Source of the DNA: Leuctra nigra
Lineage: Eukaryota > Arthropoda > Insecta > Plecoptera > Leuctridae
Length of the DNA stretch: 64,000 bases
Reading direction: 5' to 3'
Assembly: GCA_934045905.1 (NCBI GenBank)
Contig: OW203769.1
Coordinates: 21,979,705 to 22,043,704, forward strand
Shown here: piece after piece, positions 1 to 9,349 of the stretch
Position numbering within the stretch: position 1 is the first letter of the stretch
Layout of the letters: the number at the start of each line of letters is the position of its first letter
The notes under the pieces: model-generated
The model's input: the letters and a program-made list of their open reading frames with translations, nothing else
Database searches by the model: none
Told to the model about the DNA's origin: nothing
Made by a program: the position numbers and the translations under genes

Positions 1-342
1 ATTCACGTAATTCTAGTCAGTGACGAAATGTATGATTTACAAATCAAATCAATAAATATCAGACAGATCTATTTTGCTTTGTTGATATATTTTATACTCT
101 TTCTGTATAGAAATATGATATTTTATCAAGAAATTGCTATTTATTTAAAATATTTCATGCAGTACGAAATAAGTACCTACTCAACTTGATTTTCAACTGT
201 TTTAATAAAAACAGGCTAAATTAGGCTGTTTTTACAGATTATCTCTTTATTTAATCCCGTAACACAACATTTGAAAACAGTTAAAATTATCAGAAAAATT
301 CGAGTTTAAAATAAGCTCGAAATTTTTAATGTGTAGTTTATA
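1..342. other. AT-rich intergenic sequence, no gene seen
   Basis: No coding potential is visible. The stretch around 240-262 (ATCTC..TTTAATCCCGTAACACA) resembles 2250-2275 and, reversed, 63618-63645, so part of it may be an old dispersed repeat. Nothing else is supported. Confidence 0.5.
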
Positions 343-2165
343 TCTAGTGGAGCGGTCGCTCCACGCCAGCCAAGTCGTACGGCGCGCACACTCTCATATA
401 AAGGCTGGAGCAAACCCACTTTTACTGTAAGCATCAAAGTGGCATTTTCGGCCTACTGGATCATAAAATTGGAAAATCTCACATTGTTGCGAAATATCTT
501 AATTTCGAGCTATGGCCCACCCCACCACATATACCAAATTTGGGAACAATAGGTTACGCCCTTTGCGAGCTATAGGGCAGTGAAAACAGTGTTTTAGGGC
601 GGTTTTCATAATAATAATCTCAGTAGTAGTAGTAGGGTGGAGCTAAAATCTGGTAAACAGGTAACAGCCTAAACGGCTGAACCGATTGATTTCAAATTTT
701 TACCACGTGTGCACTTTTGGCGTCTGATTTGCCCTCGCCCCCTTGACTTTTTTTGTGCCGCCATTTTGAAACCGGAAGTGACGTCATATCTCCTCAACGG
801 CTGGACCGATTAGAACGAAATTTACGCCAAACGATTCAGACGGTCAACTATATAGGTTATCATTAACAAAAGACTAAAAATTATGTTAACGAAACCGGAA
901 ATGACGTCATAAAATTTGAAATACTTCGATTAGTATTTCGGCAACAAAGGTTGATCCGATTATTTTGATATTTATGTATCGTATGTACTTCTGATATCTC
1001 ATTTGACTTGTTATAAAACCAACTGGAAGCCGCCATTTTGAAACCGGAAGTGACATCATATCTCAAAAACGGCTAAACAGATTTGAACGAAACCAGCGCT
1101 AAACGATTTAGACGGTTACCTTTATGTTATATCATCAGTTATATTTGCAGTTTCCTATACCAAAACCGGAAATGACGTCACACATTTTAAAAAACTCACA
1201 AATTTACATTTTGATACAATAAATACTATTTGAGACAGCTTATAATAAGATGTAATCATGTTTAAATTAAAATTCAAAGAGTCAGAGATTTCAGTCGCCA
1301 TTTTGAAATCGGAAGTATCGTCTTATCTCGAAAACTGGTAGTCTGATCGGTACGAATCTAGTGCTCAACGATTCGGAAGGACATCTCTTTTCTCTATGGA
1401 ATAGGAACAGTCAAACTAGAATTTTCCTGTTTATGAGCCCGGAAATGACGTCATTCAAATTTAAAAAAATTATAATCCCCATTCTATACAATGTATACAT
1501 ATTCAGAAAGCTTAAAATATTACACATTAATTGTAGATATAAATTCTATGTAGCAGTGCATTAAGTTCAGCAGCCATATTGACAACCGAAGTGTTGCCAC
1601 ATCTCGGAACTGGGTTGACCGATTGGAATGATAACTTTGCTATTCTTCATAAAAGACCATTTAAGCAAATATATAGCAGATTTTTTATAAGTAGTAACCA
1701 AATTGTAAATTGTGATTTTTTTTACATGACTTAAAAATTGTTCATTCGATTTGTGTCACAAATTTTAAGAATAAACTAAAAAAAGGAGTGATATCCCCAT
1801 AAAAAACACTCCGTGTAAAAATACCAGCCAAGTCTCTTCAACTAAAAAACTGGTATTTTTTGTGATATCAAAAAATGAGCCAAGTCAAAACTTTATTTGA
1901 AAATCAAAAAATACTTGGCGCATCGTTTTGTTAGGGCATTATAGGTATACTATATATGTATATTTGATGTATATTTTATATCTGGCCTATACTTCTAAGC
2001 TATTTATATACACGATGCGCCAAGTATTTTTTGATTTTCAAATAAAGTTTTGACTTGGCTCATTTTTTGATATCACTACTTTTCAGTGCAGAATTTTTAG
2101 ATTTCATATATTTTTTTTTAGTTGAAGAGACTTTGCTGGTATTTTTACACGGAGTGTTTTTTATG
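343..2165 (+). repeat. Left arm of the large foldback element
   Basis: This arm pairs with 3558-4893. It contains four diverged tandem units of about 265-273 bp, starting near 758, 1030, 1297 and 1572. Each begins with a CGCCATTTTGA-like string, followed by an ACCGGAAGTGACGTCA-like string and then CGGCTGGACCGATT. A second CCGGAAATGACGTCA sits in mid-unit (893, 1164, 1437). The right arm shows only two such units (near 4157 and 4430), which accounts for most of the length difference. Confidence 0.75.
1785..2165. repeat. Inner palindrome at the left arm's inward end
   Basis: ACACTCCGTGTAAAAATACC near 1808 is mirrored by GGTATTTTTACACGGAGTGT near 2139. CTTGGCGCATCG near 1914 is mirrored by CGATGCGCCAAG near 2013. 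The two halves form a hairpin about 370 bp long. It is the sister of 3558-3955. Confidence 0.8.
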
Positions 2166-3557
2166 GTTTCAATTACTGCAGATGATTTAAGTTAAGTTTT
2201 TACCTCCGTCCATGTTAGCTTATGGGAAATTTCAAGATTATTTTTCAAGATATCTCTTAAAATAATCCCGTAACACAGGTTTTTGTTTTTTTATTTGCAT
2301 TTGTTATTGTTTGAGGTGTATTTCAAGAAAATTTGAAGAATTTCTACCAAACAAGGGCTTTTAGTGGAAGTACTTTAAGTCCTGTTCTCTCATGTACACG
2401 TATCTTTTAATTCCTCTCTCAATCAATTATTTGTTGTTATAAGCGACTTTCACCTGACGTCGATCAATAGTCCCGGCGCTTGGGACTCAGTCCCCGAGGA
2501 CCCCATCCCCTGGAACGTCGCTGCATAATCGCGGGTCAAAGGTTGCTTGACATCAAACAAAGTCGTGTCGGGGCAGAGGGCGAGTACAAACATGTCAAGC
2601 GTGTTCGGTGAGGTTTTTACCTCGCTCAAGAGGCGAAGAGGTATCGTGGATAGATTAGCCTGAGAAGCACATATTCAAGTCGCAAGGATCAACAACATTT
2701 TTTACCTTTACGCGAAATAAATACAAATTTGACTATCAAGAATGTTTTAATCCGTACCACCATTTGTAAAATTCATCTTTCCAAATCCATTACTTATTTG
2801 TAATATTTAAATATAATTTGTAACTACCTACACCGGTTAAAATATCTGAATTTAAATACTGCACATTCCGTAATTTTTAATATTTAGTCTACAACTGCCA
2901 CCATTTGTAAAATTCAACTTTCCAATTTCATTTGTAATATTTAAATATTCTTTGTAACTTGTTACTAATTTGTGTTAGAAAATCTATTTTAGGAAACCTC
3001 TTATCGTTCAGTTCATCTTTCGATCCGGCCGTTTGTATTATTAATTATAAATTTAACTTAATGGTAGAATTTGCAATAAATGACAACGCATTGTAATGGA
3101 AGGCGGCTGAGAAACTAGTGTCCCACTAAATTCGAATCTTCACCCATGCTTCTCGAATCGGACAATAGACCTTGGTTATACTTTTCTTCTTCTCAAGGCC
3201 GACTAAAACTCCGCTACTACTATCCGGGTATTCGTAAATCCATCCGGATGGAAGGAAGGATGGAGTCCATCCTAATCAAAAAGTTGTACGTAAATAGCAA
3301 TGGATTAGTGGGCGTGGCCTAATACGGCATCAATCCGTTTCCGTGCCGTGCCGAGCTTCTAGCAGCACCTCATCCAGCTGCTTTCTTGGATGGATTCAAA
3401 ATTAAAATGGCGCCATTGGTAATGATGGCTCGACCAAATACACTAATATTATTATTTTACGAAGAGTATGTATAGCGCTTTGGCAGAAAAAATGATAGGT
3501 AAACAATGATGTCTAACCTTATTAGTGGTGTTTTTGTATTTGGCAAGGTATAGTAAA
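2166..3557. other. Unique centre of the foldback element, no gene seen
   Basis: This segment lies between the two inner palindromes. It carries a two-unit repeat at 2746-2960 (CACCATTTGTAAAATTCA..CACATTCCGTAATTTTTAAT) shared with 7408-7630, and a GC-richer patch at 2440-2660. A short segment at 2208-2275 recurs inverted near 63618-63682. No convincing protein-coding sequence is present. Confidence 0.5.
2746..2960 (+). repeat. Dispersed AT-rich repeat, partial dimer (copy 1)
   Basis: Two units of about 130 bp share CACCATTTGTAAAATTCA, TTTGTAATATTTAAATAT and CACATTCCGTAATTTTTAAT. The same order of words recurs at 7408-7630. Confidence 0.6.
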
Positions 3558-3955
3558 ACCCCATAAAAAAACACTCCGTGTAAAAATACCAGCCAAGTCT
3601 CTACAACTAAAAAAAAAGAAGAAATCTAAAAATTCAGCACTGAAAAGTAGTGATATCAAAACACTGGCCAAGTCAAAACTTTTCAAAAAATACTTGGCGC
3701 ATCGTGCATATGAATAGTATAGAAGTAGGCCGAAAATCAAATATACTCATCTATACATATAATATATCTCTAATGCCCTAAAAAGCGATGCGCCAAGTAT
3801 TTTTTTGAAAAGTTTTGACTTGGCCAGTTTTTTGATATCACTACTTTTCAGTGCTGAATTTTTAGATTTCTTCTCTTTTTTTAGTTGAAGAGACTTGGCT
3901 GGTATTTTTACACGGAGTGTTTTTTATGGGGATATCACTCCTTTTTTCAGTTTAT
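3558..3955. repeat. Inner palindrome at the right arm's inward end
   Basis: AACACTCCGTGTAAAAATAC near 3571 mirrors GTATTTTTACACGGAGTGTT near 3902. TACTTGGCGCATCG near 3690 mirrors CGATGCGCCAAGTA near 3785. The sequence is homologous to 1785-2165, so the palindrome belongs to both arms of the large element. Confidence 0.8.
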
Positions 3956-4555
3956 TCTTACAACTTGTAACATATATTGTGGCAACAAAGACTATAATTC
4001 CTTTAAAAAATATGCAATTTTGATTTGGTTGCTAAGTACGGTTGTGCTTGTTACTATGTATGCTATAAATAATATGCTATGAAGTATAGCGAAAGTTTCG
4101 TTCCAATCGGTCCAGCCGTTCTCGAGTTATGGCATCACTTCCGGTTTTCAAAATGGCGACTGACATCACTGCCACCTAAACTTTGTATCTAATACATGTT
4201 ATGTAACATTATAAGCCTTCTGAATATGTAGTAATGTAATTGTTATAAGACATGATTTTAGACAGATTTGGCATTTTTATGACGTCATTTCCGGTTCCAG
4301 TAATAGTATATTTCTATTTCGACTATTGATATTTTATATAGATGGCCGTCCGAATCGTTTGGCGCTTGTTTCGTCCCGATAGGTCCATCTGTTTTTGAGA
4401 TATGACGTCATTTCCGGTTTCAAAATGGCGGCTTCAGGTTGGTTTTATAAAAAGGCACCTCAGACGCCAAAAGTGCACATGTGGTAAAAATTTCAGATCG
4501 ATCGGTTCAGCCGTTTAGGCTGTGGCACTGTCAATAGGGTTTCCTGATATCATCT

Positions 4556-4608
4556 GAAGAAGAAGAAGAAGAAGAAGAAGAAGAAGAAGAAGAAGAAGAA
4601 GAAGAAAA
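4556..4608 (+). repeat. (GAA)n microsatellite
   Basis: About 17 perfect GAA triplets lie inside the right arm of the foldback element. Read on the other strand, the flanking tract is (TTC)n. Confidence 0.97.
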
Positions 4609-5306
4609 AGCTGTGTAATTTAAGTGTTTTCACGGCCCTCTTGCTCGCAAATAGCATAACCTGTTGTTCCCAAATTAGGTATATGTGGTGGGGTGGGCCA
4701 TAGCTCGAAATGTAGATACTTTGCAACAATGTGAGATTTTCCAATTTTAAGATCCAGTAGGCCGAAAATGCCATGTTGTTGCTTACAGTAAAAGTAGTTG
4801 GTTTGCTCCTCAGTTTATTAGGCATTTACGGTATGTTGAGTGAGTGTGAGTGTACAGTACGACTTGGCTGGGTGGAGCGACCGCTCCACTAGATTTCTTC
4901 TACACTTTACACTTGACAGACAACGGAATCAAAGTCATATTTAAAATTTCCGCCTTTTTCTTCTGTCCTAGCGGAAGCTTGGATGTTTCTTGAACCTAAA
5001 TGGATTCCATCCGGATTTTCCAGATTATAGGGTGTGTTTGATAAGTATTTTCAGCTTGCGCGCTGTGACGTCAGCAGATTGTTCGGCGCGCGCTCGAAAA
5101 TGTGGACTTATCAAACAAACTTTGCTGGCGGCGCGTTTGAACCTTTGAACAGCCCGCGATATTTTAAATGGCGGCCATCAACCTAACCTCATATAATGCA
5201 TAATTAATCATAAATACCTATTATAGGTATATAGATTATTTTAAAACTCCCTTTTTTAAACTCCCTTTCTGAGTGGCGCGCCTATGGCTATTTCGGAGGC
5301 CTATTA

Positions 5307-5497
5307 AGCCCCATTTACACGGTGCAACTTATTGTACAACTTCTGTACCACACTTCTGTGTCACACTTCTTGAATGGAAATTATATCATGTTTTAAGTTC
5401 TGTGATAGAAAGTTGCGTCGTGTAAAAACCAAATTGTATGAAAAATGGGAATGTGACACAGAAGTTGTTCAAGAAATTGCAACGTGTAAATGGGGCT
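5307..5497. mobile_element. PIF/Harbinger-like palindromic MITE with TTA duplication
   Basis: The ends are inverted: AGCCCCATTTACACGGTGCA on the left, and on the right the reverse complement of AGCCCCATTTACACGTTGCA. Internal ACTTCTGTGTCACA words also mirror each other. The element is flanked by TTA at 5304-5306 and 5498-5500. A 3-bp TWA duplication with short TIRs is the pattern known for PIF/Harbinger MITEs. No open frame of interest is inside. Confidence 0.8.
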
Positions 5498-5587
5498 TTA
5501 TAATTATTATTCAACCTAGGTAGGTACCTATACAAAAGCTGTAGCATGTCTGCATGCATATGGCTGATCAAAACGTAACAAGAATTT

Positions 5588-5690
5588 TGTATTGGGTGTT
5601 CGTAATTGGGTGGGTGTTACGTGTTGTATTGGGTGTTACGTGTTGTATTGGGTGTTACGTGTTGTATTGGGTGTTACGATTTGTAGGTAC
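5588..5690 (+). repeat. 19-bp minisatellite (TTGTATTGGGTGTTACGTG)n
   Basis: About four units of TTGTATTGGGTGTTACGTG lie in a row. The first and last are degenerate. Confidence 0.9.
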
Positions 5691-6343
5691 GGGTTGAAGT
5701 GTTTGGGAACAAAACACTTCATAATTTGAAGTGTTGAGAACAGGAATAAGTCATTTCATTTGAGCTAGGGGCACGTGTGTATACCTATGATAAGCATTCT
5801 CCTTTGCTGGTATCACATCATTTATAGTTTGCACGTGACATCATCTCATTGTTGCGCGGCCATCTTGGTGTAATACGCCAGAACGGTATCAATCTGTGTT
5901 TCGGTATTTTTTTGGTAGGTAAAGCAATACTACTGCTTTTTCGGTAGATTTTGGTATTGCTGGCTGCAGAAGATGTTCTTATAGGTATAAAACCACTTAT
6001 TTACAAAAGTATCTTTGACTTAACCGATAATAATTAGTTTAAATCGACTTGGCAACTGTACACCAAATTGGCCGAAAATATACTTTTTTACATTGTTGAT
6101 ATAAAACAAAAAAAGATCGTGCAAACTATGAATTGTAGTGTTGCAACGGTACCTCTGTGCAGCACACCTAACGATGATCTAACCGAAATTCCATATTGAT
6201 ACCTAAATAATCACTTGCAGGATCAGAGGAGTTCAGATTTTCTTCAGAAACTGGAAAGATTGAGGCAAAATGGCAGTTTGTCGCAGTAGAAACGTAAATT
6301 CCCCAAGATTACCGCAGATATATTTTTTTAATTGTATTTCCAG

Positions 6344-6841
6344 GGGGAAAAAATAGAGCTTCGCGTTCCATCGTGCGAAACCCAAGCAGAGTCTGCAGAT
6401 TGCCCAGATGCTGACGGCTACTGCTTCACAATGTCAATGACATTAACTGCACTAGAAACGTACACTTTTATGCGACAATGCTTCGATCCACACGTTCCTC
6501 ATTCAGGACCAAAAATGCCGGAGTACCAGGAAGGTTGCCAACCATACAACACTGATAATCAAGGAAAGCGTGTTAATGGAGAGATATGCGGCTGCAAGAA
6601 AGACCTGTGCAACGACGAGGCTTTCACGGCGACACCTCTGGATGAGTATCGCAAGCACGAGGGCGGTGGCGGTGCAGGGGGTGGCGGAGGAGGAGCAGGG
6701 GGTGGCGGAGGAAGACCAGGGGGCGGTGGTGGTGGTGGTAGAGGTGGTGGAGGTGCTAGTGCTCAATCCTCCGTCAAGCCCGCTATGAAGATCTGGTACA
6801 TCGCAGCAGTCGTCTTCATTGGGATTCCAATACTCATTTAA
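6344..6841 (+). CDS. Ly6/uPAR-like GPI-anchored protein, terminal exon
   Basis: This is the last coding exon of a cysteine-rich surface protein. A strong splice acceptor (TTTTTTTAATTGTATTTCCAG) ends at 6343, the frame is open for 165 codons, and TAA lies at 6839-6841. Exon residues 11-90 carry eight cysteines (11, 20, 27, 46, 65, 82, 84, 89) ending CGCKKDLCN. That fits the closing CCxxDxCN signature of the three-finger Ly6/uPAR fold, with CGC in place of CC. The first two cysteines of the fold are missing and must lie in an exon upstream that I could not identify. Residues 107-137 are almost pure glycine. Residues 148-165 form a hydrophobic tail after small residues (ASAQSS), as expected for a GPI-anchor signal, so the mature protein should sit on the outer plasma membrane. 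Such proteins in insects include modulators of ion channels and septate-junction factors; the specific role here is unknown. Confidence 0.8.
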   Translation, partial: GEKIELRVPSCETQAESADCPDADGYCFTMSMTLTALETYTFMRQCFDPHVPHSGPKMPEYQEGCQPYNTDNQGKRVNGEICGCKKDLCNDEAFTATPLDEYRKHEGGGGAGGGGGGAGGGGGRPGGGGGGGRGGGGASAQSSVKPAMKIWYIAAVVFIGIPILI

Positions 6842-7073
6842 ATTCAATCAATTTACAGGAAAATTCTAATATACTTTGCATAAATATTTGCGAAGATTCA
6901 ATAATTTGTCGACGAATATGTTTGACGACATAGGTCTTCTTTATCGAGTTATTTGCGTCTCTTCAGTTATGTAAATTAAATGTCATTAAATTGGTTTTTG
7001 TGTTAATATTATTGATTTTTAATACTAACATTGTTCAAAACAATAATAGAATATAATAGAATAATAATAATAG

Positions 7074-7079
7074 AATAAA
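7074..7079 (+). promoter_or_regulatory. Candidate poly(A) signal of the Ly6-like gene
   Basis: AATAAA lies 233 bases after the stop codon at 6841. It abuts the left end of a small inverted-repeat element (7078-7225), so the transposon edge may help form the 3' end. Confidence 0.45.
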
Positions 7080-7225
7080 TATTACAAATATAATGAAAAG
7101 GGAAAAGGAAATCTGACTTTCATCTGTATGTGATCAAATGTGATCACACATCAATTAAATGTGTGCTTTGTCAAATTTTAGTGTGAAGAGTTAATTTCCC
7201 TTTTCATTATATTATTTGTAATATT
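7078..7225. mobile_element. Small MITE with ~28-bp inverted ends
   Basis: AATATTACAAATATAATGAA opens the element at 7078, and its near reverse complement TTCATTATATTATTTGTAAT, followed by ATT, closes it at 7225. The AAGGGAAA/TTTCCCTT words extend the arms. The core contains TGTGATCA repeats and is not palindromic overall. Confidence 0.75.
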
Positions 7226-7407
7226 GACATATTCTATACGCATTGTTACGATTATTTTAAAATTTGACTATAGCACACATTAATTCAATTTCTTGCGAGA
7301 ACTAGATGTCAATCCATCAATAGCACTGTTTGACAAAATTGCAATTGTTTTTATCACGTCATTTTAAACGTTCTAGTCTGACAATTTTTTCTTGACGCCA
7401 CGTCAAG

Positions 7408-7630
7408 AAAACTACACCGGTTATAATATTTAAATTTAAAAACTAAACATTCCGTAATTTTTAAATTTAGTCTACATCTGCTACCATTTGAAAATTTCAA
7501 CTTTCCAATGTCATTATTTGTAATATTTAAATATAATTTGTAACTACACCTGTCATAATATTTTAATATTAAAAACTACACATTCCGTAATTTTTAATAT
7601 TTATCTTACACCTGTCACCATATGTAATTT
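7408..7630 (+). repeat. Dispersed AT-rich repeat, partial dimer (copy 2)
   Basis: The sequence repeats the word order of 2746-2960: ACACCGGTTATAATATTTAA, CATTCCGTAATTTTTAA, TTTGTAATATTTAAATATAA. The block then repeats once more with ACACCTGTCATAATATTTTA. Confidence 0.6.
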
Positions 7631-7701
7631 TGCTTCTTAGGTTCGTCCACAGTTGACTACATTTTCAGACAAAGATAGCGTTTTTAAATGCAGTTATTTA
7701 C

Positions 7702-7740
7702 GAGGAAACGCTCTGTGTAACGTGTTAATAAACGAGCCTT
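7702..7740 (+). repeat. Diverged core of the GCGTTGATGAGCGAGC repeat
   Basis: GGAAACGCTCTGTGTAACG followed by TGTTAATAAACGAGCC matches the dispersed core found better preserved at 21680 and 59121, with several substitutions. Confidence 0.55.
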
Positions 7741-8145
7741 TGTAGTGAATGCGAATCCACTATGATACGAATTGACATTGTGTTGACTTCATGTTCAAAA
7801 ACTATACACGATTACATTTTATTTAATTTATTTAATATGATTTTTTTGTTTTTTTTTGTTTTTAGATTACATTTTGTAAGGAAGCACATTTTCAGATAGA
7901 TTGGTAGAACGGTTTGATCTGGACACTGCTGGACACTCACACAGAGAAGGTGTCCTAAGAGTACCGTGGTGACGTTCGCTCAATAAGTTATTAATACACT
8001 TAGGCATTCCGAAACATGACTAAGTACTTTTATTCACTACTCCTAAAGTACTCTTAGGCCTATAACCAAACTTGCTGGGATTGTAGTCCTACTAATGTGT
8101 AATAACATATATTTTTTGTATTTTTTAAAAGCAAGACATTTTTTA

Positions 8146-8170
8146 GGGGGGGGGGGGGGGGGGAGGGGGG
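8146..8170 (+). repeat. Poly-G tract
   Basis: Eighteen consecutive G bases are followed by A and six more G. It is one of several poly-G tracts in the window and is probably a remnant of a poly-G-bearing transposon, but no TIR was found here. Confidence 0.9.
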
Positions 8171-8514
8171 ACAATAAAAGTCAAAATTTGGTTTGGTCAC
8201 CCCTGTGATGTAAATATTTTTAAATATAAAGTAGCTACTTAATATGGTCATGTTATGGGCTACATTTACTAAAAATATCAATCAAATATCTAAAACGGAT
8301 CAAAAGATATGATATATTATTTGAGCTACAACCCCTGCTTAAAGTTGGATTTTATAGGGGTTCGTCATTCCAACCCCCGTTGAATTAGGGCAAAACAAAA
8401 AATACATATATATGTTTCTTTAGGATTATAAACAATTTTACCAAATTTGATTGAAATCGAAGGAAGTCTTGAATATTGTTAGCTCGATTTGACGCAGAAT
8501 GACACTATTCCTAC

Positions 8515-8743
8515 CTGACTTGGGCAGAAACTCGACTCGACTTCCGACCTCCGTCTCGTTCTCCGCCTCCAACAACTCCGTCGTCATCTGGTACATCCAC
8601 GTCATGTTCACGCGCGGTTGGTAGCACTGCTCCTGCAGGAACACCGCCACCGGAAGTGGAGGCAGCGTCACTTCCGGTGCACCGACCAATAGAATCGCAC
8701 CGCCGACGAGCCACAGGGTCCGCAGTATGACGTCAGATGCCAT
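8515..8743 (-). CDS. First coding exon of a putative secreted or membrane protein
   Basis: ATG at 8743 is the first in its frame; an in-frame TGA lies just upstream at 8761-8759. The exon encodes 76 residues plus one base and ends AAGTCAG|GTAGGA, a good splice donor (intron starts at 8514). Residues 7-22 (LRTLWLVGGAILLVGA) form a hydrophobic core typical of a signal peptide. Beyond it are one cysteine (40) and two N-glycosylation sequons, N46-M-T and N62-E-T. The exon is GC-rich compared with its surroundings, and a promoter-like patch lies immediately upstream. I do not recognise the family. The downstream exons would lie at lower coordinates on this strand and I could not find them. If the exon is not real, this is a CpG-rich promoter flank with a chance open frame. 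Confidence 0.55.
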
Positions 8744-8815
8744 ATATATCACGTACGATCACGGTTCACTTAGAGCCACGCCCATGTCAAGATGGCGGCC
8801 GTAGAACAGCTGATC
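8741..8815. promoter_or_regulatory. Promoter-like patch, possibly bidirectional, with YY1 site
   Basis: The patch holds CCACGCCC (GC/KLF-type box, 8776-8783), CAAGATGGCGGCC (8788-8800, a match to the YY1 consensus) and CAGCTG. TGACGTCA (8728-8735) overlaps the start of the minus-strand exon. On the plus strand the YY1 word creates ATGGCGGCCGTAGAAC at 8791, opening a 31-codon frame ending at 8886. These are hallmarks of TATA-less promoters, and the two candidate start codons face away from each other 48 bases apart. Confidence 0.5.
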
Positions 8816-9304
8816 ACGGCCACCTCAACACTTTGTCCTTTAGTTTCACTTCATTTTCATCGCATTTATTTAGTTTTTCCAACATAAAATGTGATCTTAT
8901 TCGTGTAAGATGACACATTTCATTGGACATTCGACATTTTCACTTGCATTATTGAAAAACAGAAGCACTGGTTGAGGCGCTATCTTACGATCATAGCTTC
9001 TTATAGCCGCTTCGAATCTTCAACAAGCCTCGCAGACGAATGAAATATTTAGACATGGATATCTTCAAGAGGAATTTCCTACTGCGCATGACTGAATCTT
9101 CTAGCCGACCGGAATGTTTATTTGCCTTCAATCTAGCCAGTGAGTAAACGTCATTATTGGACTCATACTCAAGTTTCTGCGTTGGTTTACCTTCGCTCGT
9201 GAACTCGGAATATTTGTGTTTTGTGACCGCAAATTCAGTTAATTTGATTTGAAACTTGGAGTGCAGTGTAAAGCGGTGTTACTCGTATGTTGTTGCTTCG
9301 TGCA

Positions 9305-9307
9305 TGA

Positions 9308-9347
<40 letters not shown>

Positions 9348-9349
9348 GA
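9305..9349 (+). repeat. (GTT)n microsatellite
   Basis: About 14 perfect GTT/TTG triplets follow GTGCATGAT and end at GAGAGATG. Reverse-strand frames through it encode poly-Q or poly-T and are not convincing genes. Confidence 0.95.

Larger units (their letters stand above)
343..4893. mobile_element. Large foldback-type element with long terminal inverted arms
   Basis: The ends are inverted copies: 343-364 reads TCTAGTGGAGCGGTCGCTCC and 4872-4893 is its reverse complement apart from the middle bases. The inverted similarity continues inward through AGCCAAGTCGTAC, the GGCCTACTGGATC..AAATTGGAAAATCTCACA block and several CCGGAAGTGACGTCAT blocks. It runs to about 2165 on the left and back to about 3558 on the right, so the arms are roughly 1.8 and 1.3 kb around a 1.4-kb centre. 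No transposase reading frame is visible, so it would be non-autonomous. I found no convincing target duplication. Long TIRs containing tandem repeats are known from Foldback and Galileo-type elements; membership in either family is only a guess. Confidence 0.8.
3558..4893 (-). repeat. Right arm of the large foldback element
   Basis: This is the reverse-orientation partner of 343-2165. It has two of the 265-bp units and a (GAA)n tract at 4556-4608 that has no counterpart of that length in the left arm, where only a short AGTAGTAGTAGT run occurs near 623. Confidence 0.75.

Noticed and set aside
4550..4825. Poly-phenylalanine membrane protein on the minus strand
   Set aside because: It is the (GAA)n microsatellite read as TTC inside the foldback arm.
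6222..6293. An upstream exon of the Ly6-like gene ending at ACGTAAAT
   Set aside because: It would leave an intron of only about 50 bases, and no reading frame joins it to the 6344 exon without a stop.
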